From contig NZ_RCZA01000003.1 of the NCBI RefSeq assembly GCF_006438925.1, forward strand, positions 556,656-620,655: 64,000 bases of DNA. The letters run 5' to 3'. Positions within the stretch are counted from its first letter, which is position 1. Every line of letters starts with the position of its first letter. Of this stretch, positions 1-9,037 are shown piece by piece. The notes under the pieces are model-generated. The model did no database searches, was not told the origin of the DNA, and worked only from the letters and a program-made list of their open reading frames with translations. The position numbers and the translations under genes were made by a program. The DNA is from Pseudomonas mandelii. Lineage in GTDB: Bacteria; Pseudomonadota; Gammaproteobacteria; Pseudomonadales; Pseudomonadaceae.

Positions 1-690
1 TCGATCACCGGTCGACGCGAGAAGATGGCGGCGTATCAGCTGCTGTCGGCCTACATCAACCACTCGATCCGCAACGATTGCGCTTCGATCTGGATCGCCC
101 AGGCCGAAGGCCGGGCCAAGGACGGCGATGACCGTACCGAGTCAGCCATCCTCAAGATGTTCCACATGAGCCGCAAGGACGAGCCGTTCGGCGAAGTCAT
201 TCAGTCGTTGAACCTCACGCCGGTGTCGATCAGCTATGAATACGACCCGTGCGATCAAGCCAAGGCTCGCGAGCTGTTCATCCGCGCCACCACCGGCAGC
301 TACACCAAAGTACCGGGCGAGGACGATGTGAGCATCGCCAAGGGCATCACCGGCTACAAGGGCCGGGTGCATGTGAACTTCGCCTCGCCGATCACCGAGC
401 TGTTCGACGACACCAAGCAATTGGCGGTCGAGATAGACCGGCAGATCCTCGGCGGCTACCGCCTGTTCCCGGTGCACTACCTGGCCTACGCCCAGTGGAA
501 AGACGCCGACACGCAATTGCAGGTGCCGAAAGCCGCTGAGGTGTTTGCGGCCGACGAATTGGCCAAGGCTCAGGAGCAATGGCAACAGCGTCTGGACGCT
601 TGCCCTGAGGAGCATCGTCCGTTCATGGTCCTGCAATACGCGACGCCGGTGCGCAATCAGTACCGTGTGAAAGCAGGTTTGCCGCTGTAG
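1..690 (+). CDS. 1-acyl-sn-glycerol-3-phosphate acyltransferase family protein, C-terminal part
   Basis: This reading frame is open from base 1, so the true start lies outside the window and only about 229 residues are visible. The motif EGRAKDGDDRT near residue 37 of the visible part resembles the phosphate-binding block (EGxRS/T type) of the PlsB/PlsC acyltransferases, which transfer acyl chains to glycerol-3-phosphate or lysophosphatidate at the inner membrane. The upstream HX4D catalytic block is not in the window. The remainder is a long C-terminal extension without recognised motifs. The gene ends at TAG and is followed by a REP palindrome. The family assignment is fairly secure; exact substrate is not decidable. 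Confidence 0.75.
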   Translation, partial: SITGRREKMAAYQLLSAYINHSIRNDCASIWIAQAEGRAKDGDDRTESAILKMFHMSRKDEPFGEVIQSLNLTPVSISYEYDPCDQAKARELFIRATTGSYTKVPGEDDVSIAKGITGYKGRVHVNFASPITELFDDTKQLAVEIDRQILGGYRLFPVHYLAYAQWKDADTQLQVPKAAEVFAADELAKAQEQWQQRLDACPEEHRPFMVLQYATPVRNQYRVKAGLPL

Positions 691-710
691 GATTTTTTTA
701 AAGCAAGATC

Positions 711-803
711 AAAAGATCGCAGCCTCGTTTCACTCGACAGCTCCTACAGGGCGAACGCTATCCTCTGTAGGAGCTGTCGAGTGAAACGAGGCTGCGATCT
801 TTT
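711..803. repeat. REPIN, GTAGGAGCTG family
   Basis: Two arms of about 39 bases (711-749 and 765-803) are perfect reverse complements around a 15-base spacer. Each arm has the core GTAGGAGCTGTCGA followed by GGCTGCGATCTTTT. The same core recurs at 5023, 24538 and 53223. It lies between the end of the acyltransferase gene and the end of the convergent membrane-protein gene, the usual extragenic place for these elements. Confidence 0.9.
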
Positions 804-816
804 GCTGTTTATCAAT

Positions 817-1101
817 TCAGACGCGCGTGCTGATCCACGACACCAGCAGCGCCAACCCCAGGCAGGCAAAACCGAATCGATAGAAAAACCGGTTCATGCG
901 CAAGGTAGCCCCATCCAGCATCAACGTCGGCTCATTGATACGACGGCTCTGGCTTTGCGCTTCGAGAATGGCCTGCGCGCGCTGTTCGCGGCGACGAGTG
1001 GCATGCAGCAACCAGCCGCCCGGAAAGGCAAACAACAAGGCCAACAGGTTGATCAACTTGGCGGGATGGTTGGTAAACAGCGAAATCAAATGCAACGACA
1101 T
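817..1101 (-). CDS. small two-helix membrane protein
   Basis: A 94-residue protein of unknown function. It has two hydrophobic helices (about residues 14-33 and 73-91) separated by a charged, Arg/Gln-rich stretch that begins ATRRREQRAQ, so an inner-membrane hairpin with a cytoplasmic loop is likely. The reading frame is open further upstream, but ATG at 1101 is preceded by GAGG at a good distance and the upstream part has no hydrophobic or conserved character, so this start is preferred. It converges on the acyltransferase gene across a REPIN. No function can be assigned. Confidence 0.6.
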   Translation of the reverse strand: MSLHLISLFTNHPAKLINLLALLFAFPGGWLLHATRRREQRAQAILEAQSQSRRINEPTLMLDGATLRMNRFFYRFGFACLGLALLVSWISTRV

Positions 1102-1291
1102 CACGGACCTCAGCAAAACAGGTGGCAGGCGCCGAACCGACGACCGCGGCGCGAATTCTACCGAAAGCCTCGCCACCTGCCCTTGCTTTCCGACAAATAA
1201 CGAACCATTTGACCGATTCCTGTCCTGTGTCACGGCGCCGTCATCTGAATACGCCAGTCTGGCGCCCCTCAAAACCGACACGGAAACCGTC

Positions 1292-1498
1292 ATGTTGCAC
1301 GCCGAAAACCAGGATCGCCTCTACCTCATCGCCCAATGCGACGAACAACAAAACCTTGTCGGCAGCCTCGCCTTCAACGTCCAGGACCGCCACTGGTTGG
1401 TGTATTGCGCGCTGAGTGGGCATCAACATGCGGATTTGCCAGAGACGGATTTGCTGACGGGCGTGAGTGTGCTGGATTTTTATTCGCAGGCCGCCTGA
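1292..1498 (+). CDS. hypothetical protein, 68 aa
   Basis: A short ORF beginning MLHAENQDRLYLIAQ, with no signal peptide or membrane segment and no recognised domain. It starts about 190 bases upstream of, and divergent from, the small membrane-protein gene. The composition (balanced acidic/polar residues, no runs of Arg/Ala typical of a spurious frame in GC-rich DNA) supports a real gene. The ribosome binding site (CGGAAACCGTC) is weak. It is followed by a REPIN. Confidence 0.5.
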   Translation: MLHAENQDRLYLIAQCDEQQNLVGSLAFNVQDRHWLVYCALSGHQHADLPETDLLTGVSVLDFYSQAA

Positions 1499-1512
1499 CA
1501 CCGCAGATCCCT

Positions 1513-1603
1513 TGTGGGAGCGAGCCTGCTCGCGAAAGCGCTGTGTCAGGCACCTTTAATGCCGGATGTCAGAATGCCTTCGCGAGCAGGCTCGCTCCCA
1601 CAG
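1513..1603. repeat. REPIN, TGTGGGAGCGAGCCTGCTCGC family
   Basis: Two inverted copies of the core TGTGGGAGCGAGCCTGCTCG (1513 onward and, as complement, ending at 1603) flank a spacer of about 40 bases. This second family recurs at 18990, 31756 and 59630 and, in degenerate form, at 10987. Confidence 0.9.
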
Positions 1604-1640
1604 GTGTTGAGTGCATGTCAGTGGGAAATCGACAGGCATG

Positions 1641-1677
1641 AAAAAGCCCGGGACCATTGCTGGCACCGGGCTTTTTT
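1641..1677. terminator. bidirectional rho-independent terminator
   Basis: Arms AAAAAGCCCGG (1641-1651) and CCGGGCTTTTTT (1666-1677) form a GC-rich stem with an A run on one side and a T run on the other. It can end the lipoprotein transcript on the minus strand and also serve plus-strand transcription. Confidence 0.85.
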
Positions 1678-1692
1678 GAATCCAGCGAACGC

Positions 1693-2277
1693 TTACTCGC
1701 CGAGAATCTGACCAATCGTCGGATCCTTGAACAGACGCGTCAACGCATCGCTCAACACATCGCTGACCAGCTTGGTGTTGGTTTCCTGATTCGGCGCCAT
1801 ACCAAAACGCTGATCCAGGGACGCACCATAACGACCGCTGTAGCGACGATTGGCATTCTGCACATCGGAGCGGAACGTCGCGCCAATGGTGGCCTCAGTT
1901 ACATACATGCCTTCTTTAGGCGACTGATACTTCAGTTCGGCCAGCGTCACGGTCAACTGCGGAGCATTCAGCGCATTGGAGGTTGGGGTGAAGCCCAACA
2001 ACCGCACGGCCGCTTCGGCCTGAGCCTGCAATTTCGGCAGAATCTGCGCGCCCTGCACGGTGATCGCGCTGGTCTCAGGGTACAGGCCACCACGGGTGCC
2101 CAGCGTTGGCGACGGACGACCGTCTACCACACGCACCACCACCGGTTGACCATGGCCGACCGGTGCCAGCTGAGTCGTCAGCTTGGGTTCCGGATTCAGT
2201 TGTTGCGGGCTGTGGGCGCAGCCAACCAGGGTCAAACTGGTCACAGTGATCAAACCGAACAACAGGCGTTGCAACAT
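1693..2277 (-). CDS. YajG family lipoprotein
   Basis: A 194-residue predicted lipoprotein. The N-terminus MLQRLLFGLITVTSLTLVGC is a signal peptide ending in lipobox LVGC, so the mature protein should be lipid-anchored at Cys20. The rest matches the YajG-type uncharacterised lipoprotein pattern (YPETSAITVQGAQ, a C-terminal helix with SDVLSDALTRLF). The start at 2277 is chosen because GGAGAG precedes it and because it puts the signal peptide at the N-terminus; an in-frame start 30 bases upstream would spoil it. A strong terminator follows. The function of the family is not established. Confidence 0.75.
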   Translation of the reverse strand: MLQRLLFGLITVTSLTLVGCAHSPQQLNPEPKLTTQLAPVGHGQPVVVRVVDGRPSPTLGTRGGLYPETSAITVQGAQILPKLQAQAEAAVRLLGFTPTSNALNAPQLTVTLAELKYQSPKEGMYVTEATIGATFRSDVQNANRRYSGRYGASLDQRFGMAPNQETNTKLVSDVLSDALTRLFKDPTIGQILGE

Positions 2278-2483
2278 GCTCTTCTCTCCAGAATCAGGCA
2301 CAAACAAGGCCCGCAGTATAGCGGTGGGCCACTGTGGGTAACTAGCACCTCACAGTGAATACTGAAATCTCTGACAAACCCTCCAGACTGCGGTTCCTGT
2401 CACAGATATGTCACCGCCCATACACTTGCTCGTCACGGCTCACTGGCAACCTTCACAGCAGTCACCCCACAAGGTACTTCGCC

Positions 2484-2717
2484 ATGCGCTATCTCATCTC
2501 GCTGTTCAACCCACGCCCTCTGCATCGCTGCTTCGCCCTGCTCGACCGCAACGGCCACTGCCAGGCATTCAAACAGTGCAGCCTCCAGCCGATGGGTGAT
2601 GGCTGGGTCGAAATCGAAGAAATCCGTCTCAACTGGTTACACCATCCCCTGCCCCCCAGCGCCCGTGTCAGCCAGCGCCAACCACGTGCGCGGGCTCAAC
2701 ACCTGTTGACCACCTGA
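2484..2717 (+). CDS. hypothetical protein, 77 aa
   Basis: Short protein starting MRYLISLFNPRPLHRCFALL; compact N-terminal half with CFALLDRNGHCQAF and a basic, proline-rich tail. No domain recognised. ATG at 2484 has AAGGT about ten bases upstream and is preferred to earlier in-frame starts that lack a ribosome binding site. It lies alone between the YajG-like lipoprotein gene (divergent) and the long mqo leader. Confidence 0.5.
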   Translation: MRYLISLFNPRPLHRCFALLDRNGHCQAFKQCSLQPMGDGWVEIEEIRLNWLHHPLPPSARVSQRQPRARAQHLLTT

Positions 2718-3453
2718 CCGAACACCTAATAAAAGTCATTAAACACGACCATTTCCCTGCGTTTCTTCGCTACAATCTCCCCCCGATTATAAGGACGTCT
2801 CCTGATCGGGCCTCGCAGCATCGTCAATGCGCTTGTATTGACACCCCGCACCGCCCACAGAGAGCCGCCCACACAGATCGAGTGAAGCTGGCGCGCTTGC
2901 TGTTCCTTGAGCAAAACCCCCACTTTTCGCGAATCTGCAGAGCTGTCATTACGCTCGGTCACTGAGCTGTTTGCCCGTTTTGACTGTCATGTATCCCATG
3001 GCGGCAATCCATCCGGGCACGGTGCCAGGCTGGGGCAGCCCTTTTTTGAGGTTCACGTCTTCAAAAGAGCGTGAAAAAAACGGGTTTTCACAACTTCACA
3101 AGAGTGTGGCGAGCAAATGAATAGTTTTGCGTCTGAATATGCACCATTAGCGTCTGAAACAGCCCAACGACACAGGACCGAGTACGCCTCGAACACCGGA
3201 GCCTGAAGCCTGTCCTCTACGGATTTGGTTGCACAAACGGATGTATCGACCATAAGTCGAATTGCCAGCCGCGCGTTGAAGTGAGTTCATGTAACTCTTT
3301 TAGACCCGGCTAGCGTCCGTCGAAGTTGCGAAAAATTGCGAAGATTCGGACATGGCGATACTGCCATGGGTACCTGGGGCATCACTGACACGCCCCTGAA
3401 CGCCTGGCAGCCATGCCGACAATTTGGTGCTGCAGATTTTGGAGACGCGTTAA
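2718..3453. other. 735-base non-coding region upstream of mqo
   Basis: No convincing gene. A minus-strand ORF at 2726-2962 has no ribosome binding site or protein-like composition. The stretch contains a promoter-like pair at 3229-3256 and, in the last 110 bases, two small hairpins: CATGGC/GCCATG at 3351-3368 and GGGGC/GCCCC at 3376-3396. Two overlapping mini-ORFs, 2989-3120 (43 codons) and 3117-3206 (29 codons), share an ATGA but lack good ribosome binding sites. The 9-mer GCGTCTGAA occurs twice (about 3129 and 3149). Confidence 0.5.
3229..3256 (+). promoter_or_regulatory. candidate sigma-70 promoter for mqo
   Basis: TTGCAC (3229-3234), 16 bases, CATAAG (3251-3256). Transcription would begin near 3263 and give a 5' leader of about 190 bases containing the two hairpins before mqo. 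This is inferred from motif match only. Confidence 0.35.
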
Positions 3454-4962
3454 ATGGCGCATAACGAAGCAGTCGACGTAGTACTGGTTGGGGCCGGCAT
3501 CATGAGTGCCACCCTCGCTGTACTGCTCAAAGAACTCGACCCCGCGATCAAGCTGGAAGTCGTCGAGCTGATGGATTCCGGTGCCGCGGAGAGTTCGAAC
3601 CCGTGGAACAACGCCGGTACCGGTCACGCCGGGCTGTGTGAGCTCAACTACACGCCGCAGGCCGCCGACGGCACCGTCGACATCAAGAAAGCCGTGCACA
3701 TCAACACCCAGTTCGAGGTGTCGAAGCAGTTCTGGTCCTACCTGACCAAGAAAAGCACCTTCGGCTCGTGCAAGACGTTCATCAGCCCGGTGCCGCACCT
3801 GAGCTTCGTCCAGAACGACGATGGCGTTTCCTTCCTCAAGGAACGCTTCAAGACGCTGAGCAAGCACCACGCCTTCTCGGACATGGAATACACCGAAGAC
3901 AAGGCCACCATGGCCGAGTGGATGCCGTTGATGATGCCTGGCCGGCCGGCTGACGAAGTCGTCGCCGCCACCCGCGTCATGAACGGCACCGACGTCAACT
4001 TCGGCGCCCTGACCAATCAACTGCTCAAGCACCTGACCAGTGCACCCGATGCCCAGGTCAAGTACTGCAAGCGCGTGACTGGCCTCAAGCGTAACGGCAG
4101 CGGCTGGACCGTCAGCATCAAGGACGTCAACAGCGGCAACTCCCGTGAAGTCGACGCGAAATTCGTGTTCCTCGGCGCCGGTGGCGCGGCACTGCCGCTG
4201 CTGCAAGCGTCGGGCATCGAAGAAAGCAAAGGCTTCGGCGGCTTCCCGATCAGTGGCCAGTGGCTGCGTTGCGACAACCCGGAAGTGGTCAAACACCACC
4301 AGGCCAAGGTTTACAGCCAGGCGGCCGTGGGTTCGCCGCCGATGTCGGTGCCGCACCTGGACACCCGCGTAGTCGATGGCAAGAAGTCCCTGCTGTTCGG
4401 ACCTTACGCCGGTTTCACCACCAAGTTCCTCAAGCACGGCTCCTTCATGGACCTGCCGATGTCGGTTCGCGCCGGCAACATCGGCCCGATGCTGGCGGTG
4501 GCCAAAAACAACATGGACCTGACCAAGTACCTGGTCAGCGAAGTGATGCAGTCGATGGAGCAGCGCCTGGACTCGCTGCGTCGCTTCTACCCAGAAGCGA
4601 AAGCCGAAGACTGGCGCCTGGAAGTGGCCGGCCAACGGGTGCAGATCATCAAGAAAGACCCGAAAAAGGGCGGCGTTCTGCAGTTCGGTACCGAACTGGT
4701 CGCGTCCAAGGACGGTACGCTTGCTGCCCTGCTCGGCGCTTCGCCAGGCGCGTCGGTGACCGTTTCGATCATGCTTGAGCTGATCGAGAAATGCTTCCCG
4801 AACAAAACTTCTGGTGAATGGGCTGCCAAGCTCGCGGAAATCTTCCCGGCTCGGGAAAAGGTTCTGGAAACCGACGCTGCGCTGTATCGCAAGATCAATG
4901 TGCAGAACAACGTCGCGCTGGAACTGGTTGAAGCCAGCAACGAGACCGAAAGCTACGCTTGA
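3454..4962 (+). CDS. mqo: malate:quinone oxidoreductase
   Basis: Membrane-associated FAD enzyme that oxidises malate to oxaloacetate and passes electrons to the quinone pool, replacing or complementing NAD-malate dehydrogenase in the TCA cycle. At 502 residues it has the usual family length. The N-terminal [14 protein letters not shown] (residues 9-22) is the FAD dinucleotide-binding fold, followed by the family blocks [14 protein letters not shown] and [14 protein letters not shown]. It is monocistronic, with GGAG eight or nine bases before the ATG and a strong terminator right after. Its unusually long, structured upstream region suggests regulated expression. By position it corresponds to P. 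aeruginosa mqoB (PA4640). Confidence 0.97.
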   Translation: MAHNEAVDVVLVGAGIMSATLAVLLKELDPAIKLEVVELMDSGAAESSNPWNNAGTGHAGLCELNYTPQAADGTVDIKKAVHINTQFEVSKQFWSYLTKKSTFGSCKTFISPVPHLSFVQNDDGVSFLKERFKTLSKHHAFSDMEYTEDKATMAEWMPLMMPGRPADEVVAATRVMNGTDVNFGALTNQLLKHLTSAPDAQVKYCKRVTGLKRNGSGWTVSIKDVNSGNSREVDAKFVFLGAGGAALPLLQASGIEESKGFGGFPISGQWLRCDNPEVVKHHQAKVYSQAAVGSPPMSVPHLDTRVVDGKKSLLFGPYAGFTTKFLKHGSFMDLPMSVRAGNIGPMLAVAKNNMDLTKYLVSEVMQSMEQRLDSLRRFYPEAKAEDWRLEVAGQRVQIIKKDPKKGGVLQFGTELVASKDGTLAALLGASPGASVTVSIMLELIEKCFPNKTSGEWAAKLAEIFPAREKVLETDAALYRKINVQNNVALELVEASNETESYA

Positions 4963-4973
4963 TTCGGCCGCAT

Positions 4974-5013
4974 AAAAAACGCCCCGTTCTCATTGAGAGC
5001 GGGGCGTTTTTTT
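4974..5013 (+). terminator. rho-independent terminator of mqo
   Basis: Arms AAAAAACGCCCCG (4974-4986) and CGGGGCGTTTTTTT (5000-5013), loop of 13 bases, immediately after the mqo stop. Confidence 0.92.
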
Positions 5014-5022
5014 ATGGCCTTT

Positions 5023-5115
5023 AAAAGATCGCAGCCTCGCTACGCTCGACAGCTCCTACAGGTATGAGCGAACCATTTGTAGGAGCTGTCGAGCGTAGCG
5101 AGGCTGCGATCTTTT
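5023..5115. repeat. REPIN, GTAGGAGCTG family
   Basis: Near-perfect inverted arms starting AAAAGATCGCAGCCTCGC and ending GCGAGGCTGCGATCTTTT, each holding the GTAGGAGCTGTCGAGCGTAG core. It separates mqo from the convergent PA4642-like gene. Confidence 0.9.
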
Positions 5116-5119
5116 GATC

Positions 5120-5407
5120 TTAAACGCGCGCCTTGGCGATCAACTCAATGTACTCGGCCGCGTTGCGCTGATCCTTGATCAGGGCGACGAAGTCATTGCC
5201 GTGCTCATCCTTGCCGTCCAGATCCAGACCGGCTTCGACGAAGAAAGTCAGAAAGCGCCCGAAGTCATCGATGCGCAGGCCGCGATAGGCCTTGATCAGT
5301 TTGTGCAGCGACGGCGACGTGGCGTCGACCGGTTCGAAATCGAGGAACAGCTTGATCTGCTCATCGCCGATCTCGTCACCAATCACTTGCTTCTTATCTT
5401 TACGCAT
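5120..5407 (-). CDS. PA4642-family conserved protein
   Basis: 95-residue soluble protein (starts MRKDKKQVIGDEIGDEQIK) of the small conserved family typified by P. aeruginosa PA4642, next to mqo there as well. Acidic and largely helical, no cysteines or motifs that suggest catalysis. The stop lies directly beside the REPIN. Function unknown. Confidence 0.75.
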   Translation of the reverse strand: MRKDKKQVIGDEIGDEQIKLFLDFEPVDATSPSLHKLIKAYRGLRIDDFGRFLTFFVEAGLDLDGKDEHGNDFVALIKDQRNAAEYIELIAKARV

Positions 5408-5469
5408 TGCCGACTCCAGCTCGCAGACATTTCACGGGCGGGCAGTTTACCCCTCCCCGGGCACAGGGC

Positions 5470-5955
5470 TCAACGCGGACGAACGCTGCCTGTGTGCAGA
5501 TCGGCCCAGATATGGCCGTTGGCGTAGCTGAGGAACTGGCAATACACCGTGTCGTTGCGCAACAAGTCGATCACCACCCGGTACTGGGCCATCGGGTAAA
5601 ACAGCGTCAGGGTTTTGCTTTTGTCGTCGTAGATCGGCTTTTTCAGGCTTTTGCTTTCGCCATCGAAGTTGACCAGCACCTGGTTGATGGTCGCGCCCTT
5701 GTTCAAGGATTTGCCCTTGAGACGGATCAGCAACGGTGAGGTCACCGGAATTGGCTGCTGGTTGGACTGGCGCTGGCTGCCGATCACCACCGAATACTCA
5801 GTGACCTGCAACAGCTGTTGCTGCTCGGGCTCCGCGTCACGCAGGGTCAGGTCATCCGGGGGCAGGAACTGGGCGTGCATCGGCGCCGGGGCGGCAGCCA
5901 GAGGCAGGCTGACGGTCAGCAACAGGGTGGCGCAGCTGCGGATCAAAAGGCTCAT
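5470..5955 (-). CDS. secreted or periplasmic hypothetical protein
   Basis: 161 residues. The N-terminus MSLLIRSCATLLLTVSLPLAA followed by AAPAPMHA is a Sec signal peptide; the mature part is predicted beta-rich (VTEYSVVIGS, LLIRLKGKSL, YRVVIDLLRNDTVYCQF). No family recognised. ATG at 5955 has GGGAG seven bases upstream and puts the signal peptide first; an earlier in-frame start at 6000 adds 15 residues without a binding site. It lies upstream of the PA4642-like gene in the same direction, 62 bases apart, so the two may be co-transcribed. Confidence 0.65.
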   Translation of the reverse strand: MSLLIRSCATLLLTVSLPLAAAPAPMHAQFLPPDDLTLRDAEPEQQQLLQVTEYSVVIGSQRQSNQQPIPVTSPLLIRLKGKSLNKGATINQVLVNFDGESKSLKKPIYDDKSKTLTLFYPMAQYRVVIDLLRNDTVYCQFLSYANGHIWADLHTGSVRPR

Positions 5956-6106
5956 GACGGGCTCCCAGGGCGAAGCCGAGCACTCTAGCATGAGGATCAA
6001 CCGCGCGAATTAGCGATATGGGTCAATACTTCGCAGTACCAGGCTGGCCATACTGGAAGAGCTTTCAGCCGTCGTTCAACGGTGCGCCGTCTACCGTGGA
6101 GTGCTC

Positions 6107-7828
6107 ATGTCGTTCTCCGTTCCCCCGTTGTTCGCCGCCTGGCGTCAGACCTGGCGCGCCGGCTACACCCTCAAACGCTTACGCGGCGACATCAGTGCCG
6201 GGGTGACCGTAGGGATTATCGCCATCCCGCTGGCCATGGCCCTGGCGATTGCCGTGGGTGTACCGCCCCAGCAAGGGTTGTATACGGTACTGATCGCCGC
6301 GCCCCTGATCGCCCTGACAGGAGGCTCGCGTTTCAATGTCAGTGGGCCGACCGCTGCGTTCGTGGTCATTCTGCTGCCCATCACCCAACAATACGGCCTG
6401 GGCGGCCTGCTGCTCTGCACCATGCTTGCCGGCGTCATCCTCATTGCCCTGGGGCTGATTCGAGCCGGGCGGTTGATTCAGTACATTCCGTATCCGGTCA
6501 CCCTGGGCTTTACCGCCGGGATCGGCATTGTCATTGCCACCCTGCAATTGAAGGATTTGCTGGGCCTGAACACCGCCGGCCAGGCAGAACACTACATCGA
6601 ACAGCTGGGCGTACTGATTCTGGCGCTGCCCAGCGCCCGGCTAGGGGACGGGATCATCGGCATCACATGCCTGGCTGTTCTGATTGTCTGGCCACGGTGG
6701 GTGCCGAGGATTCCGGGGCATCTGGTGGCGCTGACCATCGGCGCGCTCCTGGGGTTGGCGCTGGAGCACGGCGGACTGTCGGTGGCGACATTGGGTGAGC
6801 GTTTCAGCTATATGGTCGAGGGCGTCAGCCATCCCGGCATTCCGCCGTTCCTGCCAAGCTTCGACTGGCCGTGGAATCTACCCGGTCCCGACGGCCAGCC
6901 GCTGCACCTGTCTTACGACTTGATCCGTCAATTAATGGCGCCGGCGTTCGCCATTGCCATGCTAGGCGCCATCGAATCCTTGTTGTGTGCGGTGGTGGCG
7001 GATGGCATGACCGGCAGCAAACACGACCCCAACGCAGAACTGCTGGGCCAGGGCCTGGGTAATCTGATCGCACCGTTGTTCGGCGGCATTACCGCCACGG
7101 CGGCGATTGCCCGTAGTGCCACCAACGTACGCAGCGGAGCCTTTTCGCCATTGGCCGCGATTATTCACAGCGCAGTAGTGCTGATGGCGATACTCGTTCT
7201 CGCACCGCTTTTCAGCTACTTGCCGATGGCGGCACTGGCCGCGTTGCTGGTCATGGTGGCGTGGAACATGAGCGAGGCCCGGCACGTGCTGCATACCTTG
7301 CGCATCGCGCCCCGCAGCGATGTGCTGGTCTTGCTGACCTGCCTGAGCCTGACGGTGTTGTTCGACATGGTGATGGCCGTCGCCGTCGGCCTGCTGTTGG
7401 CCGCCGGGTTGTTTATCAAGCGCATGAGCGATCTGACAGACACCGCCGAACTGCCCCGCGGCTTCCATCAAGCCTTGAAGGACATGCCGGAGCATGTTCG
7501 TTGCTATGCGATACGCGGGCCGTTGTTCTTCGGGGCTGCCGAAAAAGCCCTGGGGGTGCTACGCAAATTCAGTCCAGAGGTCAAAGTGGTGATCGTCGAG
7601 ATGAGCGCCGTGCCCATGCTGGACATGACCGCGCTGGCAGCCTTCGACAATATCCTGAGGGATTACCGCAAGGACGGCATTGGCTTGATTCTGGTGGCGA
7701 CCGCACCACGCGTGCGCCTGAAGCTCAGGCGCGCGGGCATCCATCGGGAACAGCGCCAATTGGCCTACGTGAACAGCCTGGAACAGGCTCGCCTCAAAAG
7801 TGAACGCTGGCTGGCCGGGGGGAACTGA
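6107..7828 (+). CDS. SulP family anion/dicarboxylate transporter (DauA-like)
   Basis: 573-residue inner-membrane transporter of the SLC26/SulP family. It has 10-14 hydrophobic segments in residues 20-425, including the conserved early block IIAIPLAMALAIAVGVPPQQG and the NVSGPTAAFVV motif, then a cytoplasmic STAS domain (about 445-545, LDMTAL core). Overall it looks closest to E. coli DauA (YchM), a C4-dicarboxylate transporter, but sulphate or bicarbonate remain possible. ATG at 6107 is preferred to the in-frame GTG six bases earlier, because GGAG (6098-6101) overlaps that GTG and sits at proper distance from the ATG. Confidence 0.88.
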   Translation: MSFSVPPLFAAWRQTWRAGYTLKRLRGDISAGVTVGIIAIPLAMALAIAVGVPPQQGLYTVLIAAPLIALTGGSRFNVSGPTAAFVVILLPITQQYGLGGLLLCTMLAGVILIALGLIRAGRLIQYIPYPVTLGFTAGIGIVIATLQLKDLLGLNTAGQAEHYIEQLGVLILALPSARLGDGIIGITCLAVLIVWPRWVPRIPGHLVALTIGALLGLALEHGGLSVATLGERFSYMVEGVSHPGIPPFLPSFDWPWNLPGPDGQPLHLSYDLIRQLMAPAFAIAMLGAIESLLCAVVADGMTGSKHDPNAELLGQGLGNLIAPLFGGITATAAIARSATNVRSGAFSPLAAIIHSAVVLMAILVLAPLFSYLPMAALAALLVMVAWNMSEARHVLHTLRIAPRSDVLVLLTCLSLTVLFDMVMAVAVGLLLAAGLFIKRMSDLTDTAELPRGFHQALKDMPEHVRCYAIRGPLFFGAAEKALGVLRKFSPEVKVVIVEMSAVPMLDMTALAAFDNILRDYRKDGIGLILVATAPRVRLKLRRAGIHREQRQLAYVNSLEQARLKSERWLAGGN

Positions 7829-7837
7829 GTGCGCCGT

Positions 7838-8311
7838 TCAGGTGAACTGCGCACGCATCCACGCCTGATACTCAGCCACACCCGCCTCACCTTCACGCGG
7901 CGCCCAGTGAGCAAGCTCTCCGTCACCGACCGGGCGATAGGGGCCGGCCTTGCACTCGAACATCAGGCTGTCCGCTTCGAGTACCACCAGGCTATGGAAC
8001 ACACCGGCTGGCAGGTCCACACCAAGACAGTCGCCACCGGCCTGCAGGATTTGTTTGCTCAGCACCCCGCCAGATTCATCGAAGATCAACACACCCAGTC
8101 GCCCTTTGAGGACCAACAAGGTTTCAGCCTTATTCTCCCCCAAGTGCCGGTGAGGCGGGACATAGGTGTCGGGCTGCAAGCCAACCACCATGCGATGACA
8201 GGCGTCTTCCATCTGATGAAAGTTGTGGTGCTGACGCCCACGAGGATTGGCTGCGGCTTTCTCGGCCAATTCAGCGAACAGGGTTTGATCGAGAAAGCTC
8301 GGCGCGGTCAT
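7838..8311 (-). CDS. WbuC family cupin metalloprotein
   Basis: 157-residue single-domain cupin. Motif 1 PPHRHLGENKAE (two His and a Glu as metal ligands) and motif 2 VDLPAGVFHSLV are both present, so metal binding is likely. The family is named after WbuC from O-antigen loci, yet here it sits alone behind hpt, so no sugar-pathway role can be inferred. Start ATG 8311 lies four bases after the hpt stop, pointing to translational coupling; the reading frame extends a little upstream into hpt but without a better start. Confidence 0.75.
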   Translation of the reverse strand: MTAPSFLDQTLFAELAEKAAANPRGRQHHNFHQMEDACHRMVVGLQPDTYVPPHRHLGENKAETLLVLKGRLGVLIFDESGGVLSKQILQAGGDCLGVDLPAGVFHSLVVLEADSLMFECKAGPYRPVGDGELAHWAPREGEAGVAEYQAWMRAQFT

Positions 8312-8315
8312 CTTC

Positions 8316-8873
8316 TTACATGCCTTTAACGGCAAAAATCCCGTTGGCGTTACGCCAGTAGCCTTTGTAGTCCATGCCGTAACCGAAGATGTAACGGTCG
8401 ATGCATGGCAGGCCGACGAAATCGGCTTTCAGGTCCGGGCGAGCCTTGCGGTCGTGGTCCTTGTCGATCAGCACGGCGGTGTGCACAGCGCGGGCGCCAG
8501 CATGTTTGCAGTAGTCGATGATCGCGCCCAGGGTGTGACCTTCATCGAGGATGTCGTCGATGATCAGCACATCGCGGTCGAGGAACGAGACTTCCGGCTT
8601 GGCTTTCCAGAACAGATCGCCGCCGCTGGTTTCGTTGCGATAACGAGTGGCATGCAGGTAGGACGCTTCCAGCGGGAAGTTCAGATGGGTCAGCAGCTTG
8701 CCGGAGAAAATCAGCCCGCCATTCATCACGCAGAACACCACCGGATTGCTTTCAGCCAGCTGGTCGTTGATTTGTGCACCGACGCGGGCGATGGCCGCCT
8801 CGACTTCAGCTTCGGTGTACAGGCAGTCAGCCTCTCGCATGATTTGACGGATATGCTCGAGATCAGCGGACAT
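8316..8873 (-). CDS. hpt: hypoxanthine-guanine phosphoribosyltransferase
   Basis: Purine salvage: converts hypoxanthine or guanine plus PRPP to IMP or GMP. 185 residues, typical length. The PRPP-binding loop is VLIIDDILDEGHTL (about residues 102-115), and the C-terminal part has the IDRYIFGYGMD block characteristic of hypoxanthine PRTases. It is divergent from upp across about 165 bases and followed at once by the cupin gene, as in P. aeruginosa (PA4645-PA4646). Confidence 0.93.
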   Translation of the reverse strand: MSADLEHIRQIMREADCLYTEAEVEAAIARVGAQINDQLAESNPVVFCVMNGGLIFSGKLLTHLNFPLEASYLHATRYRNETSGGDLFWKAKPEVSFLDRDVLIIDDILDEGHTLGAIIDYCKHAGARAVHTAVLIDKDHDRKARPDLKADFVGLPCIDRYIFGYGMDYKGYWRNANGIFAVKGM

Positions 8874-9037
8874 GGCGTTCTCCAGGGGGTGGCGGTTCAG
8901 GAAAAGCGGGCAAAGGTACGCATCAAGCGAGGCCAGATCAAGCGTTTGTGGACTAACGTTCTGTATGTCTATAGGACAACACCCTCGGATAGATTAATCT
9001 AGGCCGGTTTTTTTGCCCGCCGCCGGAGCCTTTCCCC

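Noticed and set aside
711..803. Inverted repeats considered as CRISPR or attC sites
   Set aside because: Single pairs, extragenic, recurring in two families genome-style with no regular spacers: REPINs, not CRISPR repeats.
2726..2962. 78-codon minus-strand ORF upstream of mqo
   Set aside because: No ribosome binding site, no domain, and the frame looks random; treated as part of the non-coding region.
3382..4635. 417-codon ORF on the minus strand across mqo
   Set aside because: Antisense shadow of mqo with no recognisable protein features.
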